From the NCBI GenBank assembly GCA_049514555.1, contig JBEKUY010000001.1, positions 558,001 to 622,000 of the forward strand: a DNA stretch of 64,000 bases, written 5' to 3'. Shown here one piece after another: positions 52,176-58,904 of the stretch; position 1 is the first letter of the stretch, and every line of letters starts with the position of its first letter. A program made the position numbers and the translations under genes. Below the pieces are notes generated by a model, which was given only the letters and a program-made list of their open reading frames with translations, was not told where the DNA came from and made no database searches. The DNA comes from JBEKUY01 sp049514555. GTDB taxonomy: Bacteria > Acidobacteriota > Terriglobia > Acidiferrales > UBA7541.

Positions 52176-53804
52176 CTAAAGCCCCGCCAAAAGCGCGGCG
52201 CCATTCGGCACGCCCCAACCGGTTACCGCGTCGTACCCCGCCTGAGCTTGATAACCGACTCCCGGCTGCGGATGCGAAGCGTTCTGGCCCGCAGTAATGT
52301 CCTGGCACGCGGACGCGCCGAGTGGCCGCCCGTTCGCGCCGTTCTGATAAAGCAGCGGCGCCAGAAAACGCTGGCGCTTGCCGGCCGGCAAGATGGAATT
52401 GACGCGAGCAATCAGGGCAGCCCAAAGCGGGGTCGAAGCGCTGGTTCCGCCGTTTGGAAAATCGCGTCCTAGAAAGATCAGGTCGTACAGCGGCGAACCG
52501 GCGAGCGCCGCAATGTCAGGCAGCACGCGCCCATCGATGCTCCCGTTGTTCAGCGACTTGACGCTGACGCTCTGCCACTTCGGCCGCGCGAAAAGGACGC
52601 TCACGCCTCCGCCCGTGGCTCCCCCGCCCTTGTTGGTCCGCTCGCCGGGCGCCTCCCACCACACCTGCTCGGCCACCTTCGCCGGGGTACCCGTGAGCAT
52701 CGTGCCGCCCACGCTCAAAACGAACGGGCTGGAGCTCGGGAAGTTCACGTGAGCGCGCCCATCGGCCAACTGATCGCCGGAGCCATCGTCGCCCGAAGCG
52801 ACGCACACGGTAATACCGAGCAGCGCCGCGGCCTGGAGACGATTGTTGATCTCCGTCCGCGCGGCGTCCGACCAGTCGGGAGCATCTTCCGCCAGCCCCC
52901 AGCTGACCGAGAGCGTCACCGGTTTGTCCGGCTTCCCGGACATGACCTTGTTCAGCAGATCGACCCAGCCTTTCTCAGTGAATGGCGCGAAGTAAACGAA
53001 AATCCCCGCCTGGGGGCACAAGCCGGCCACGATCTGCACGTCCATCATCACTTCCATGCTCGCGCCCAGTTCGTCGGTGCGCTGTTGCGGCGGCAACTGC
53101 TGGATTTCCGCCAGTGTGAGCGGCTTCAGTCCCACGGCCACGGTTGTCACCGCCGGCACCGCCCGGCCTTGCTTGGCGCAGAATGCTTGAAGATCGTCGG
53201 CGAAGTAGCCGCCATCGAACTCCGCGATGGCGATCTGTTGGCCTGCTGCAGTGCCGGGCGGGAAGTTATAGCGTTTCTCGAGATCGGCCGGCGTCAGCGG
53301 CGCGAGTTTTGCCGCCACGGCGGCCAAGGCCGTCGTTGTCTGCGACTTCCTCCGAGCCATGCGCCGCTCGTCCAGCCCGAACACGCCCGTCACGATGCCT
53401 TCGAGCTCTCCGGGAATCTGCAGTTCGCCTTCGCGCCCGCGATATTCACCTTGCTGCGTGTTGCGATAAATCCCCAGATGTGCCTGGAATGCGCTGTCCA
53501 TCGCCGCCGCCGTCCCGCTCACACGCATACTCCGGCCGGGCAGCGAAACCTCCTCGATCTTGAGCCCGTAGCCTTGCAGGACGCGCGCAACCTTGTCGGC
53601 ATCCTCCTGCCGCGCCCCGTACTTCGATGCAAAGTCCTCGTGACTTATCGCCGCACTCGGCAGATTGTCGGCACCCGGCAAACTCGGCCCGCGCAGCGAA
53701 ACCGTCACCTCCACCTGCGATTTCGGATCGGCGTCCCCAATGCGTTTCGCGTCGCTCTTCGCAGGCCTGCTGCTTCCTTTCAACGCAACATGTGGAGCAC
53801 TCAT
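52176..53804 (-). CDS. Sedolisin (S53) peptidase with pro-domain
   Basis: 542 residues. The pro-kumamolisin domain covers about 30-160 (ISHEDFASKYGARQEDADKV). The catalytic domain follows: Glu and Asp in GASMEVMMDVQIV near 250, oxyanion Asp near 312 in the WGLAEDAPDW region, and nucleophile Ser in GGTSASTPLWAAL near 461; the calcium site is CQDITAG with YDAVTGWGVPNGAALL. Such enzymes are acid proteases. No signal peptide is obvious at the N-terminus, so export by another route or intracellular storage as a zymogen is possible. Confidence 0.9.
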   Translation of the reverse strand: MSAPHVALKGSSRPAKSDAKRIGDADPKSQVEVTVSLRGPSLPGADNLPSAAISHEDFASKYGARQEDADKVARVLQGYGLKIEEVSLPGRSMRVSGTAAAMDSAFQAHLGIYRNTQQGEYRGREGELQIPGELEGIVTGVFGLDERRMARRKSQTTTALAAVAAKLAPLTPADLEKRYNFPPGTAAGQQIAIAEFDGGYFADDLQAFCAKQGRAVPAVTTVAVGLKPLTLAEIQQLPPQQRTDELGASMEVMMDVQIVAGLCPQAGIFVYFAPFTEKGWVDLLNKVMSGKPDKPVTLSVSWGLAEDAPDWSDAARTEINNRLQAAALLGITVCVASGDDGSGDQLADGRAHVNFPSSSPFVLSVGGTMLTGTPAKVAEQVWWEAPGERTNKGGGATGGGVSVLFARPKWQSVSVKSLNNGSIDGRVLPDIAALAGSPLYDLIFLGRDFPNGGTSASTPLWAALIARVNSILPAGKRQRFLAPLLYQNGANGRPLGASACQDITAGQNASHPQPGVGYQAQAGYDAVTGWGVPNGAALLAGL

Positions 53805-53999
53805 GATTTTCCCCCCTTTGTATGCATGGTTGTCCTACAGGGGCTGAAAGCTGGGGAACCGTATTCTACTCCTCAACTACCTCTGCGGCACACTTTTCGC
53901 TCACCTGCCATAGCCGGCGCCCGGGTGCTCGCGCCATCCTTGGAATTCATCGGGAATTGCCGGCCCATCTGGACCCCGCGCTGCGCAGGGTGTAAAACG

Positions 54000-55163
54000 A
54001 TGTCCATGAAAATGTCCATAAGAACCCTGACTCTTCCGCTCGTCTTAACTGTGCTCGCGCCCTTCCTGGCGGGCGTGGAGGTAGAGCATCCGAAGACACT
54101 CGCCATCGGCTCATCCGCGCCGGATTTTCATCTTCCTGCCGTGGATGGCAAGACGTACTCCCTTTCCGACTTCAAGGACGGAAAGGTTTTGGTCGTAATC
54201 TTCACGGCCGTGCATTGCCCGACCGCCGAGGTCTATGAAGATCGCATCAAGAGACTCGTCGCCGACTACCGCGATCGCGGCGTGGCTTTTGTCGTCATCC
54301 AGCCGAATAGTCCCAAGGCGTTGCGCCTGGACGAGATGGGCTACACCGATCTTGGTGATTCACTCGCCGAAATGAAGATTCGCGCCGAGTACCGCCGCTT
54401 TAATTTTCCGTTCCTCTATGACGGAGAAACGCAGGAAGTCGCGCGCCAGTACGGCCCGGTCGCCACGCCTCACGTTTTCGTTTTTGATCGGGAGCGTAAG
54501 CTTCGCTATCAGGGACGCGTGGACAGCAACCCGCGAGAAGCCTATGCGAAAGTCCCTGACGCCCGCAACGCCCTCGATGCCCTCCTCGCCGGCCGTCCCG
54601 TTCCCGTGGAGAACACTCCGGCGGTCGGCTGTTCCATCAAATGGGCTTACAAGGAAGCCTCCCAGGACGCCGAAATGAAAAACATCGAACAGGAGCCCGT
54701 TCCCCTGGAGAAAGCCGGCCCCGAGGAAATGCGCGCCCTCCGTCGCAATCCAGGCGGGAAAACTTTGCTCGTAAACTTTTGGGCCACCTGGTGCGGGCCT
54801 TGCGCCGCCGAGTTTCCGGACCTGCAAAAAACTTGGCGCATGTATCGCAAGCGCCCCTTCGAACTCGTGACCGTCAGCATCAACTACCCTGACGAAGAAA
54901 AAGGTGTCCGTCACTTTCTTGATTCGCAGCACGCCTCCACGCGCAATTTGGTGTTCGGCACCATGGACCCTTACGAAGAGATGAAAGCATTCGATCCGGA
55001 TTGGAGCGGCGCCGTTCCCTATACCGTGCTCGTCGCACCCGATGGCAAAGCGCTCTACAGAGAACAGGGTTCGCTGGACATTCAGAAAGTCCGGCGGCTC
55101 ATCCTCGCCAGTTTCCCGGACGACGACTTCGTCGGACAGCACGCGTATTGGAACGCCAACTAA
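54000..55163 (+). CDS. Exported double thioredoxin-fold protein (redoxin + TlpA-like)
   Basis: 387 residues with a signal peptide (SIRTLTLPLVLTVLAPFLAG). The first domain (about 32-200) is an AhpC/TSA-like redoxin with FTAVHCPTAEVYE, Cys73. The second (about 235-375) is TlpA/ResA-like, with the active site WATWCGPC near 261-268. Two reductase-like domains in one exported protein suggest reduction of periplasmic disulfides or of hydroperoxides. Three in-frame ATGs (54000, 54006, 54012) are possible starts. A much longer upstream frame is antisense to the S53 gene and not coding. Confidence 0.85.
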   Translation: MSMKMSIRTLTLPLVLTVLAPFLAGVEVEHPKTLAIGSSAPDFHLPAVDGKTYSLSDFKDGKVLVVIFTAVHCPTAEVYEDRIKRLVADYRDRGVAFVVIQPNSPKALRLDEMGYTDLGDSLAEMKIRAEYRRFNFPFLYDGETQEVARQYGPVATPHVFVFDRERKLRYQGRVDSNPREAYAKVPDARNALDALLAGRPVPVENTPAVGCSIKWAYKEASQDAEMKNIEQEPVPLEKAGPEEMRALRRNPGGKTLLVNFWATWCGPCAAEFPDLQKTWRMYRKRPFELVTVSINYPDEEKGVRHFLDSQHASTRNLVFGTMDPYEEMKAFDPDWSGAVPYTVLVAPDGKALYREQGSLDIQKVRRLILASFPDDDFVGQHAYWNAN

Positions 55164-55310
55164 CTTGCCGAAACTCTGTTGTGTTTGTTTTCCACTGGAG
55201 CACAGGCTTTCAGCCTGCGTGTCTCCGCTTGTGACGGCGCGTGTAGTCGTGTAGCGTGGACCTGTCCCTCAGGTCCGCGGCTTTTCTCGTTCCGCCTCTT
55301 TCCATCGTCC

Positions 55311-55360
55311 GGCAGCTATGTAGATCAGGTCTTCAGACCTGAGGCTGTGCCCTCTTCACC
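55311..55360. repeat. Intergenic palindromic repeat, copy 1
   Basis: GGCAGCTATGTAGAT precedes the palindrome CAGGTCTTCAGACCTG and AGGCTGTGCCCTCTTCACC. Copies 2 (56019-56067) and 3 (57556-57600) share the palindrome or its 3' part and the GAGGCTGTGCCCTCCTCGC tail. These resemble REP-like elements. Confidence 0.7.
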
Positions 55361-55375
55361 TTGCGCGGACGCTCG

Positions 55376-55780
55376 CTAACGCGATGTTGACCTGAACCCC
55401 CCATAGGTCAGATACGCGCCGAGAATGAGTGAAATCGCGGCGTACAGGTAGAAAAACTGTACGTAGTGAAGTCCCCCGAGGAAAAATCCCACTGCCGCCC
55501 CCGGCGACAGGAACAAAAACAGCAGGCCCTTGATCAGCGTTAACCAACCGACCAGGGTGACGATGACCGGCAGTACGCCGCCTGACCAGATATTGTGGCC
55601 CAGAATCATCGCCAAGCCGGCGCCCAGCGTGATCGCACCGACGAGGAACAGCACCGGCGGGTTGTGAACTAGCGCCGTGATCGTCTCCACAGTCGCCTGT
55701 CTGTGCGTGACCATAGACAGCCCGGCGAGAATGCCGTAGAGCCCAATCAACCTGCTAAGAAACACTGTACGTGGCGACAT
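55376..55780 (-). CDS. Four-helix membrane protein, hypothetical
   Basis: 134 residues, start with GGAGG upstream, four hydrophobic helices (SRLIGLYGILAGLSMV, FLVGAITLGAGLAMILGHNI, VLPVIVTLVGWLTLIKGLLF, YLYAAISLILGAYLTYGG). The pattern resembles small integral proteins encoded near stress or transport loci. No family recognised. It lies between two copies of the intergenic repeat, inside the accessory zone. Confidence 0.7.
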   Translation of the reverse strand: MSPRTVFLSRLIGLYGILAGLSMVTHRQATVETITALVHNPPVLFLVGAITLGAGLAMILGHNIWSGGVLPVIVTLVGWLTLIKGLLFLFLSPGAAVGFFLGGLHYVQFFYLYAAISLILGAYLTYGGFRSTSR

Positions 55781-55931
55781 AGTGTCCTCCGAACTGGTTA
55801 AACCGGTATTTCCCTTTTGACTTCCCGGCCGATCGACAATGTATATCTGGCCGCCTCCGCATGCAATGCTCCGCCCGACGCAAGAGGCCTGGGGGTAGGA
55901 CTGCTCTCCACTACGCGGCGATCGACGGCCT

Positions 55932-55970
55932 CTGCCCTGTAGCCGCGGTCTTCAGACCGCGGGCTTTGTT
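55932..55970. repeat. Palindromic repeat, variant type
   Basis: CCCTGTAGCCGCGGTCTTCAGACCGCGGGC has a 9-bp near-perfect palindrome. A truncated copy, CTGCCCTGTAGCCGCGGTCTTCCGTGG, lies at 57629-57655. Both share the GTCTTC centre with the CAGGTCTTCAGACCTG copies. Confidence 0.6.
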
Positions 55971-56018
55971 TGTAGCGGGCGCCGTCCGACCCCCATCTTG
56001 GCTTTTCTCCGTCATCCC

Positions 56019-56067
56019 GCAGCTATGTAACTCAGGTCTTCAGACCTGAGGCTGTGCCCTCCTCGCC
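56019..56067. repeat. Intergenic palindromic repeat, copy 2
   Basis: CGCAGCTATGTAACT precedes CAGGTCTTCAGACCTG and AGGCTGTGCCCTCCTCGCC; it agrees with copy 1 at most positions. Confidence 0.7.
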
Positions 56068-56272
56068 TCGCCCCGCCCCGCGCCCCTCCCCCCCGCTGCC
56101 CATGCTGCCTCCTGTTGGAGGCCCCGATTCTACCTAGGTAGGCTGTCCAGTTTTAGCGGGGTGCATTACAGCTTCTGCGTCCCCCAGGGTCGGGATTTAC
56201 TTGTTTCCCGGCCGGCCGGCCGGCCGTTCGTTCAAGTCGTTTCCATTGTCCAAAACGGAGGAGCTACAAAAC

Positions 56273-56659
56273 ATGATTATCGGCGACCGCCTTCGCGCTC
56301 TGCGCGAAGAGAAGAAGCTCTCCCAAGGGGACATCGAGAAGCGCACCGGGTTGTTGCGCTGCTACATCTCCCGCGTCGAGAATGGCCATACCGTTCCGGC
56401 CATCGAGACCATGGAGAAGTTTGCCCGGGCGCTGGAAGTTCCGCTCTACCAGCTGTTCTACGACGGCGAAGAGCCGCCCAAGTTGCCCAAATTGCGTGCA
56501 GTTGGCTCGGTTTCTCACGTCGCGATTAACGAGGATTTTTTCCTTGCCTTCGCTGTCCGTGAAGGAGTAGAAATTGCGTACAAATCGTCTCGCCTCCTCG
56601 AAGAGCATGCCCCAACACGGGACGCAGCACACCGTCAGGTGAGACTTAGGAGCAGCGTC
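56273..56659 (+). pseudogene. Truncated XRE-family regulator fused in frame to the next gene
   Basis: The ATG at 56273 has GGAGGAG upstream. Residues 1-77 form a normal XRE helix-turn-helix protein: IIGDRLRALREEKKLSQGDI, RTGLLRCYISRVENGHTVPA, FARALEVPLYQLFYDGEEPP. The C-terminal helices found in full-length relatives are gone; in their place are about 50 unrelated codons that run, without a stop, into the signal peptide of the next gene. The DNA-binding half may still be made, but as an abnormal fusion product. A deletion between a regulator gene and its neighbour explains this best. Confidence 0.55.
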
Positions 56660-57559
56660 ATGCGTAAATGCTTTCTCACACTGTTATTTCTGGCATTCTG
56701 CTCACTGCTCGTAGGCCAGCAGACGCTCAACAATGACGCTGTCATCAAGCTCGTCAAGGCCAGGCTGTCGGACGATCTGATCGTCGCCACCATCAACGCC
56801 CAGCCGGGAAACTATGACACCTCCACGGACGGGCTGATCGCCCTGAAGCGTGCTGGGGCCAGCGACAAGGTAGTAGTGGCGATCTTGAAGAAGGCTGCTG
56901 CGCCTGCGACCGCCGCGCCCGCGGCTCAGACTCCCGCTTCCGCGTCGGCCCCGGCGGCTCAACCCGCCGCTTCCGCGCCGGCCCCCACGGCTCAAGACCC
57001 GGACGATCCCATGGCGCCACATGAGGTCGGCGTCTACGTCATGACCAGTGCGCCGGACGGGAAACGGAAGATGGTCTTTGTTAGTCAGGCCGGCGAACAG
57101 AGTGCAAAGACATCCGGTCTCCTGGCAGCCGCCTTTACGTTTGGGGCGAAGAAAGGCAAGATGAAAGCTGAGCTTGCCGGCCCTCGCGCCGCCGTGCGCA
57201 CCACGGACGCGAGGCCCGTGTTTTACATGTACTTTCCCGCAGTTAGTAGCTTGGGCGGATACGGCGGACAAGACTTAATTACTAGCCCTAATCAATTCTC
57301 GCTGCAATCCCTGGAGATTAAGAGCGATCACCGGGAGACCACATTTTCAAAGGTGGGTTTTGGAAGTGCGACCATGGGTGCTGACGAAAAGAGAGTAGCC
57401 CTGTTCAGTTCCGATCGGATACGTTCCGGCATGTACAAGGTTACGCCGGCGCAAGATCTGAGGCCCGGCGAATATGCGTTTATCTCCGCCACAAGAGGGG
57501 CTGGCACCGCGACTGGTACCACAGTCGTTATATACGACTTTGGAGTCGATGCCAGGTAG
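56660..57559 (+). CDS. Exported protein with repeated 'VIKLVKA..DD.I' motif and Ala/Pro linker
   Basis: 299 residues from the internal ATG at 56660, preceded by AGGAG at good spacing, which gives a signal peptide (RKCFLTLLFLAFCSLLVGQQ). The mature N-terminus (NNDAVIKLVKARLSDDLIVA, then STDGLIALKRAGASDKVVVA) is a motif I associate with exported acidobacterial proteins. A low-complexity Ala/Pro/Ser linker (about 85-120) leads to a beta-rich C-domain starting HEVGVYVMTS. Function unknown. The frame is open upstream through the XRE remnant, but the start context argues for the separate gene. Confidence 0.65.
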   Translation: MRKCFLTLLFLAFCSLLVGQQTLNNDAVIKLVKARLSDDLIVATINAQPGNYDTSTDGLIALKRAGASDKVVVAILKKAAAPATAAPAAQTPASASAPAAQPAASAPAPTAQDPDDPMAPHEVGVYVMTSAPDGKRKMVFVSQAGEQSAKTSGLLAAAFTFGAKKGKMKAELAGPRAAVRTTDARPVFYMYFPAVSSLGGYGGQDLITSPNQFSLQSLEIKSDHRETTFSKVGFGSATMGADEKRVALFSSDRIRSGMYKVTPAQDLRPGEYAFISATRGAGTATGTTVVIYDFGVDAR

Positions 57560-57600
57560 CTGAAGGCCTTCAGACCTGAGGCTGTGCCCTCCTCGCATTG
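57556..57600. repeat. Intergenic palindromic repeat, copy 3 (5' part altered)
   Basis: GTAGCTGAAGGCCTTCAGACCTGAGGCTGTGCC keeps the TTCAGACCTGAGGCTGTGCCCTCCTCGC part but has a diverged 5' arm. It overlaps the stop codon of the preceding gene. Confidence 0.6.
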
Positions 57601-57669
57601 CCCCGCCCTCTTCGCCTCTCCGTCATCTGCTGCCCTGTAGCCGCGGTCTTCCGTGGTTCGTGCGTTCCG

Positions 57670-57828
57670 AACGTTTCGATAAAGCACCTGGGCCGCTACT
57701 GCGATGAGTTCTCCTACAGGTTCAATCGGCGGGGAGAACAATTGCAGATGTTCGATGGAACGCTCAAGAACCTAGTGCGCGGCGAAGCACTTTCATACAG
57801 GAAGCTCACTTCCCAAGTATCGGCTTAG
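57670..57828 (+). pseudogene. C-terminal remnant of an IS1595-type transposase
   Basis: About 52 codons match the end of the DDE IS1595 (ISXO2-like) transposases: NVSIKHLGRYCDEFSYRFNR and LVRGEALSYRKLTSQ. The catalytic part and start are missing; repeat DNA lies directly upstream. It marks an earlier insertion and decay next to the tRNA pair. Confidence 0.6.
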
Positions 57829-57940
57829 GGCTGCGCTTGCTACTGGCCTTTATCGACGTGCGAGGTACCGGCTTTGCATGAATGAGTCTTGAAAGAGCCG
57901 CGTCGAATTGCTCTTTGCGTACTTGTAGTTTCTTTCCCAT
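57806..57940 (-). CDS. Small basic protein, hypothetical
   Basis: 44 residues, MGKKLQVRKEQFDAALSRLI and a basic tail (RTSIKASSKRSPKPILGK). The pattern of a short helix followed by a Lys/Pro tail recurs in small proteins linked to toxin-antitoxin or mobile genes, but no named family is certain. No ribosome-binding site is seen. It begins 20 bp beyond the 3' end of the UAU tRNA on the same strand and overlaps the transposase remnant in antisense. Confidence 0.35.
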   Translation of the reverse strand: MGKKLQVRKEQFDAALSRLIHAKPVPRTSIKASSKRSPKPILGK

Positions 57941-57960
57941 GGGCGCATGATAGCACAGCT

Positions 57961-58055
57961 TGGCGGGGCCGGAAGGGTTCGGACCTTCGGAACGTGCGCT
58001 AACACGTTTCACCGGATTATAAGTCCGGCGCATTAGACCGCTCTGCCACAGCCCC
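57961..58055 (-). tRNA. Class II tRNA with UAU anticodon (unusual)
   Basis: 95 nt with encoded CCA. Acceptor GGGGCTG/CGGCCCC (one U-G pair), discriminator G73, D-stem GCA/TGC, anticodon stem CCGGA/TCCGG with loop CTTATAA, hence anticodon UAU (Ile AUA codon). The variable arm is long, with a 6-bp stem AACGTG/CACGTT and loop TTAGCG. Only Leu, Ser and Tyr tRNAs are class II in bacteria, and G73 suits Ser. The T-loop is TCCGAAC, with C where the nearly invariant T55 should be. The gene may encode an allo-tRNA-like missense reader or a non-translational RNA. Confidence 0.75.
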
Positions 58056-58063
58056 AAACTGTG

Positions 58064-58156
58064 AGACGCGGGTGGGATTCGAACCCACGATGGCTGCTCT
58101 AGGAGCAGCGCCTGACTGCAATTCAGGCAACCTTCGACCACTCGGATCACCGCGTC
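58064..58156 (-). tRNA. Class II, tRNA-Ser-like gene with UGC anticodon (unusual)
   Basis: 93 nt, no encoded CCA (3' end TCAC). Acceptor GACGCGG/CCGCGTC, D-arm CCGAGTGGTCGAAGG as in tRNA-Ser but with one T-T mismatch, anticodon stem CCTGA/TCAGG with loop ATTGCAG (anticodon UGC, an Ala codon), variable stem GCTGCTC/GAGCAGC with loop CTA, T-arm GTGGG-TTCGAAT-CCCAC. The discriminator would be U73. All five helices pair well. It lies 8 bp upstream of the UAU tRNA and on the same strand. A suppressor-like, regulatory or decaying tRNA are all possible. Confidence 0.7.
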
Positions 58157-58182
58157 GAGGGCACAGCTAAGGAAGTTTTCTC

Positions 58183-58210
58183 TTGACTGTTGGTGGGGAA
58201 CGGTTATACT
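58183..58210 (+). promoter_or_regulatory. Sigma-70-type promoter without a downstream protein gene
   Basis: TTGACT (58183-58188), 16-bp spacer, TATACT (58205-58210). The predicted start is near 58217. The only unit downstream on this strand before the terminator at 58259-58292 is the small-RNA candidate. Confidence 0.6.
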
Positions 58211-58216
58211 CTAGGT

Positions 58217-58287
58217 TTGTCAACGAAATGCTCCTTTGCTTCTAGGGCAAGGGAATGTGGCCCGCCGCTGCAACGGCGGGCCTTTTA
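58217..58287 (+). ncRNA. Candidate ~70-nt small RNA
   Basis: Bounded by a good promoter and a perfect intrinsic terminator. It contains one more hairpin, TCCTTTGC (58232-58239) with GCAAGGGA (58247-58254), 8 bp including one T-G pair and a 7-nt loop. Before it lies an unpaired GTTTGTCAACGAAATG stretch that could be a seed. A five-codon frame (ATG at 58228) has no ribosome-binding site. The next gene is convergent, so this is not a leader. The transcript starts 61 bp from, and opposite to, the class II tRNA pair. Confidence 0.5.
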
Positions 58288-58292
58288 ATTTC
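58259..58292 (+). terminator. Intrinsic terminator
   Basis: Perfect 9-bp stem GGCCCGCCG/CGGCGGGCC with loop CTGCAA, followed by TTTTAATTTC on the plus strand. Confidence 0.85.
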
Positions 58293-58296
58293 TATA

Positions 58297-58671
58297 TCAC
58301 CCTACTGGCCTCCGATACCTGCTAGCTCTCTTTCCACTACCAAGAGCTACCACGACAATCTCTTTGTCATCGGCAAGTCTCTTTAGCGTCCCGGAGATTG
58401 AGGCTTTCTTGACCCGCGAGGCCAACGCAGAGTTACTATGCTCGATCTGTTCCGCAACTTCTTTGATAGTGAAATCACCGCCTGGAATCAGCTTAACCGC
58501 AGCACGTACCGCGTCGAGAAGAGCGCCTCTACTCATACTGCTTCCAGACGCCCCAGTCCCGTTGCTGGTAGATGCGCCAGACATCTTCCAGACAGTTTCG
58601 ATGGCTTCTAGCTTGCGCTTGTACTCAGCCTCGGCTTCGGCCCTTAGTCGGCGGTACTCTCGGTCGTTCAT
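58297..58671 (-). CDS. Hypothetical protein with C-terminal winged-helix-like domain
   Basis: 124 residues from the ATG at 58671. The first 30 residues form a charged helix (DREYRRLRAEAEAEYKRKLE), then a Ser/Gly/Thr linker (SGASTSNGTGASGSS), then a wHTH-like domain: SRGALLDAVRAAVKLIPGGD, FTIKEVAEQIE, SISGTLKRLADDKEIVVVAL and a basic end (GSGKRASRYRRPVG). It may be a DNA-binding regulator. No ribosome-binding site precedes the ATG, yet a promoter is perfectly placed for leaderless translation. The gene is AT-richer than the core genes. Confidence 0.65.
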   Translation of the reverse strand: MNDREYRRLRAEAEAEYKRKLEAIETVWKMSGASTSNGTGASGSSMSRGALLDAVRAAVKLIPGGDFTIKEVAEQIEHSNSALASRVKKASISGTLKRLADDKEIVVVALGSGKRASRYRRPVG

Positions 58672-58678
58672 GGAAGGA

Positions 58679-58707
58679 AATATATACCAAGACACGCATC
58701 GCGTCAA
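58679..58707 (-). promoter_or_regulatory. Promoter for leaderless transcription of the wHTH gene
   Basis: TTGACG (58707-58702), 17-bp spacer, TATATT (58684-58679) on the minus strand. Seven bases separate the -10 box from the A of the ATG at 58671, so transcription should start at or next to that A. Confidence 0.6.
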
Positions 58708-58904
58708 GCATTTTCTCGTTACAAAGCCTAGCATTGCGTTGCGTCGCCGTTTGTCTCAGTTTGTATCAGCAAGCGAGCCAGATTTTACTAGGATTTTCAG
58801 GAGCTTGCTCCTTAATCGTACCTTGCGCGGTACTTGATTGTGTTATAGCCTCGCAGCGAAGGTGCAAGATACAGCTAGAATCTATAGAGAGTAAGGCATA
58901 GACC

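Larger units (their letters stand above)
55781..56272. other. Intergenic region with palindromic repeats and a GGCC run
   Basis: No gene of its own is seen in about 490 bp. It holds repeat copies at 55932-55970 (GCCGCGGTCTTCAGACCGCGG, which has the same TCTTCAGA core but other flanks) and 56019-56067, a (GGCC)n run at about 56210-56225, and a weak promoter-like pair, TTGACT then TGTATA with a 17-bp spacer, near 55826. Confidence 0.5.

Noticed and set aside
52749..53999. 400-codon N-terminal extension of the double thioredoxin protein
   Set aside because: It overlaps the S53 peptidase gene in antisense, and a signal peptide begins only at 54000.
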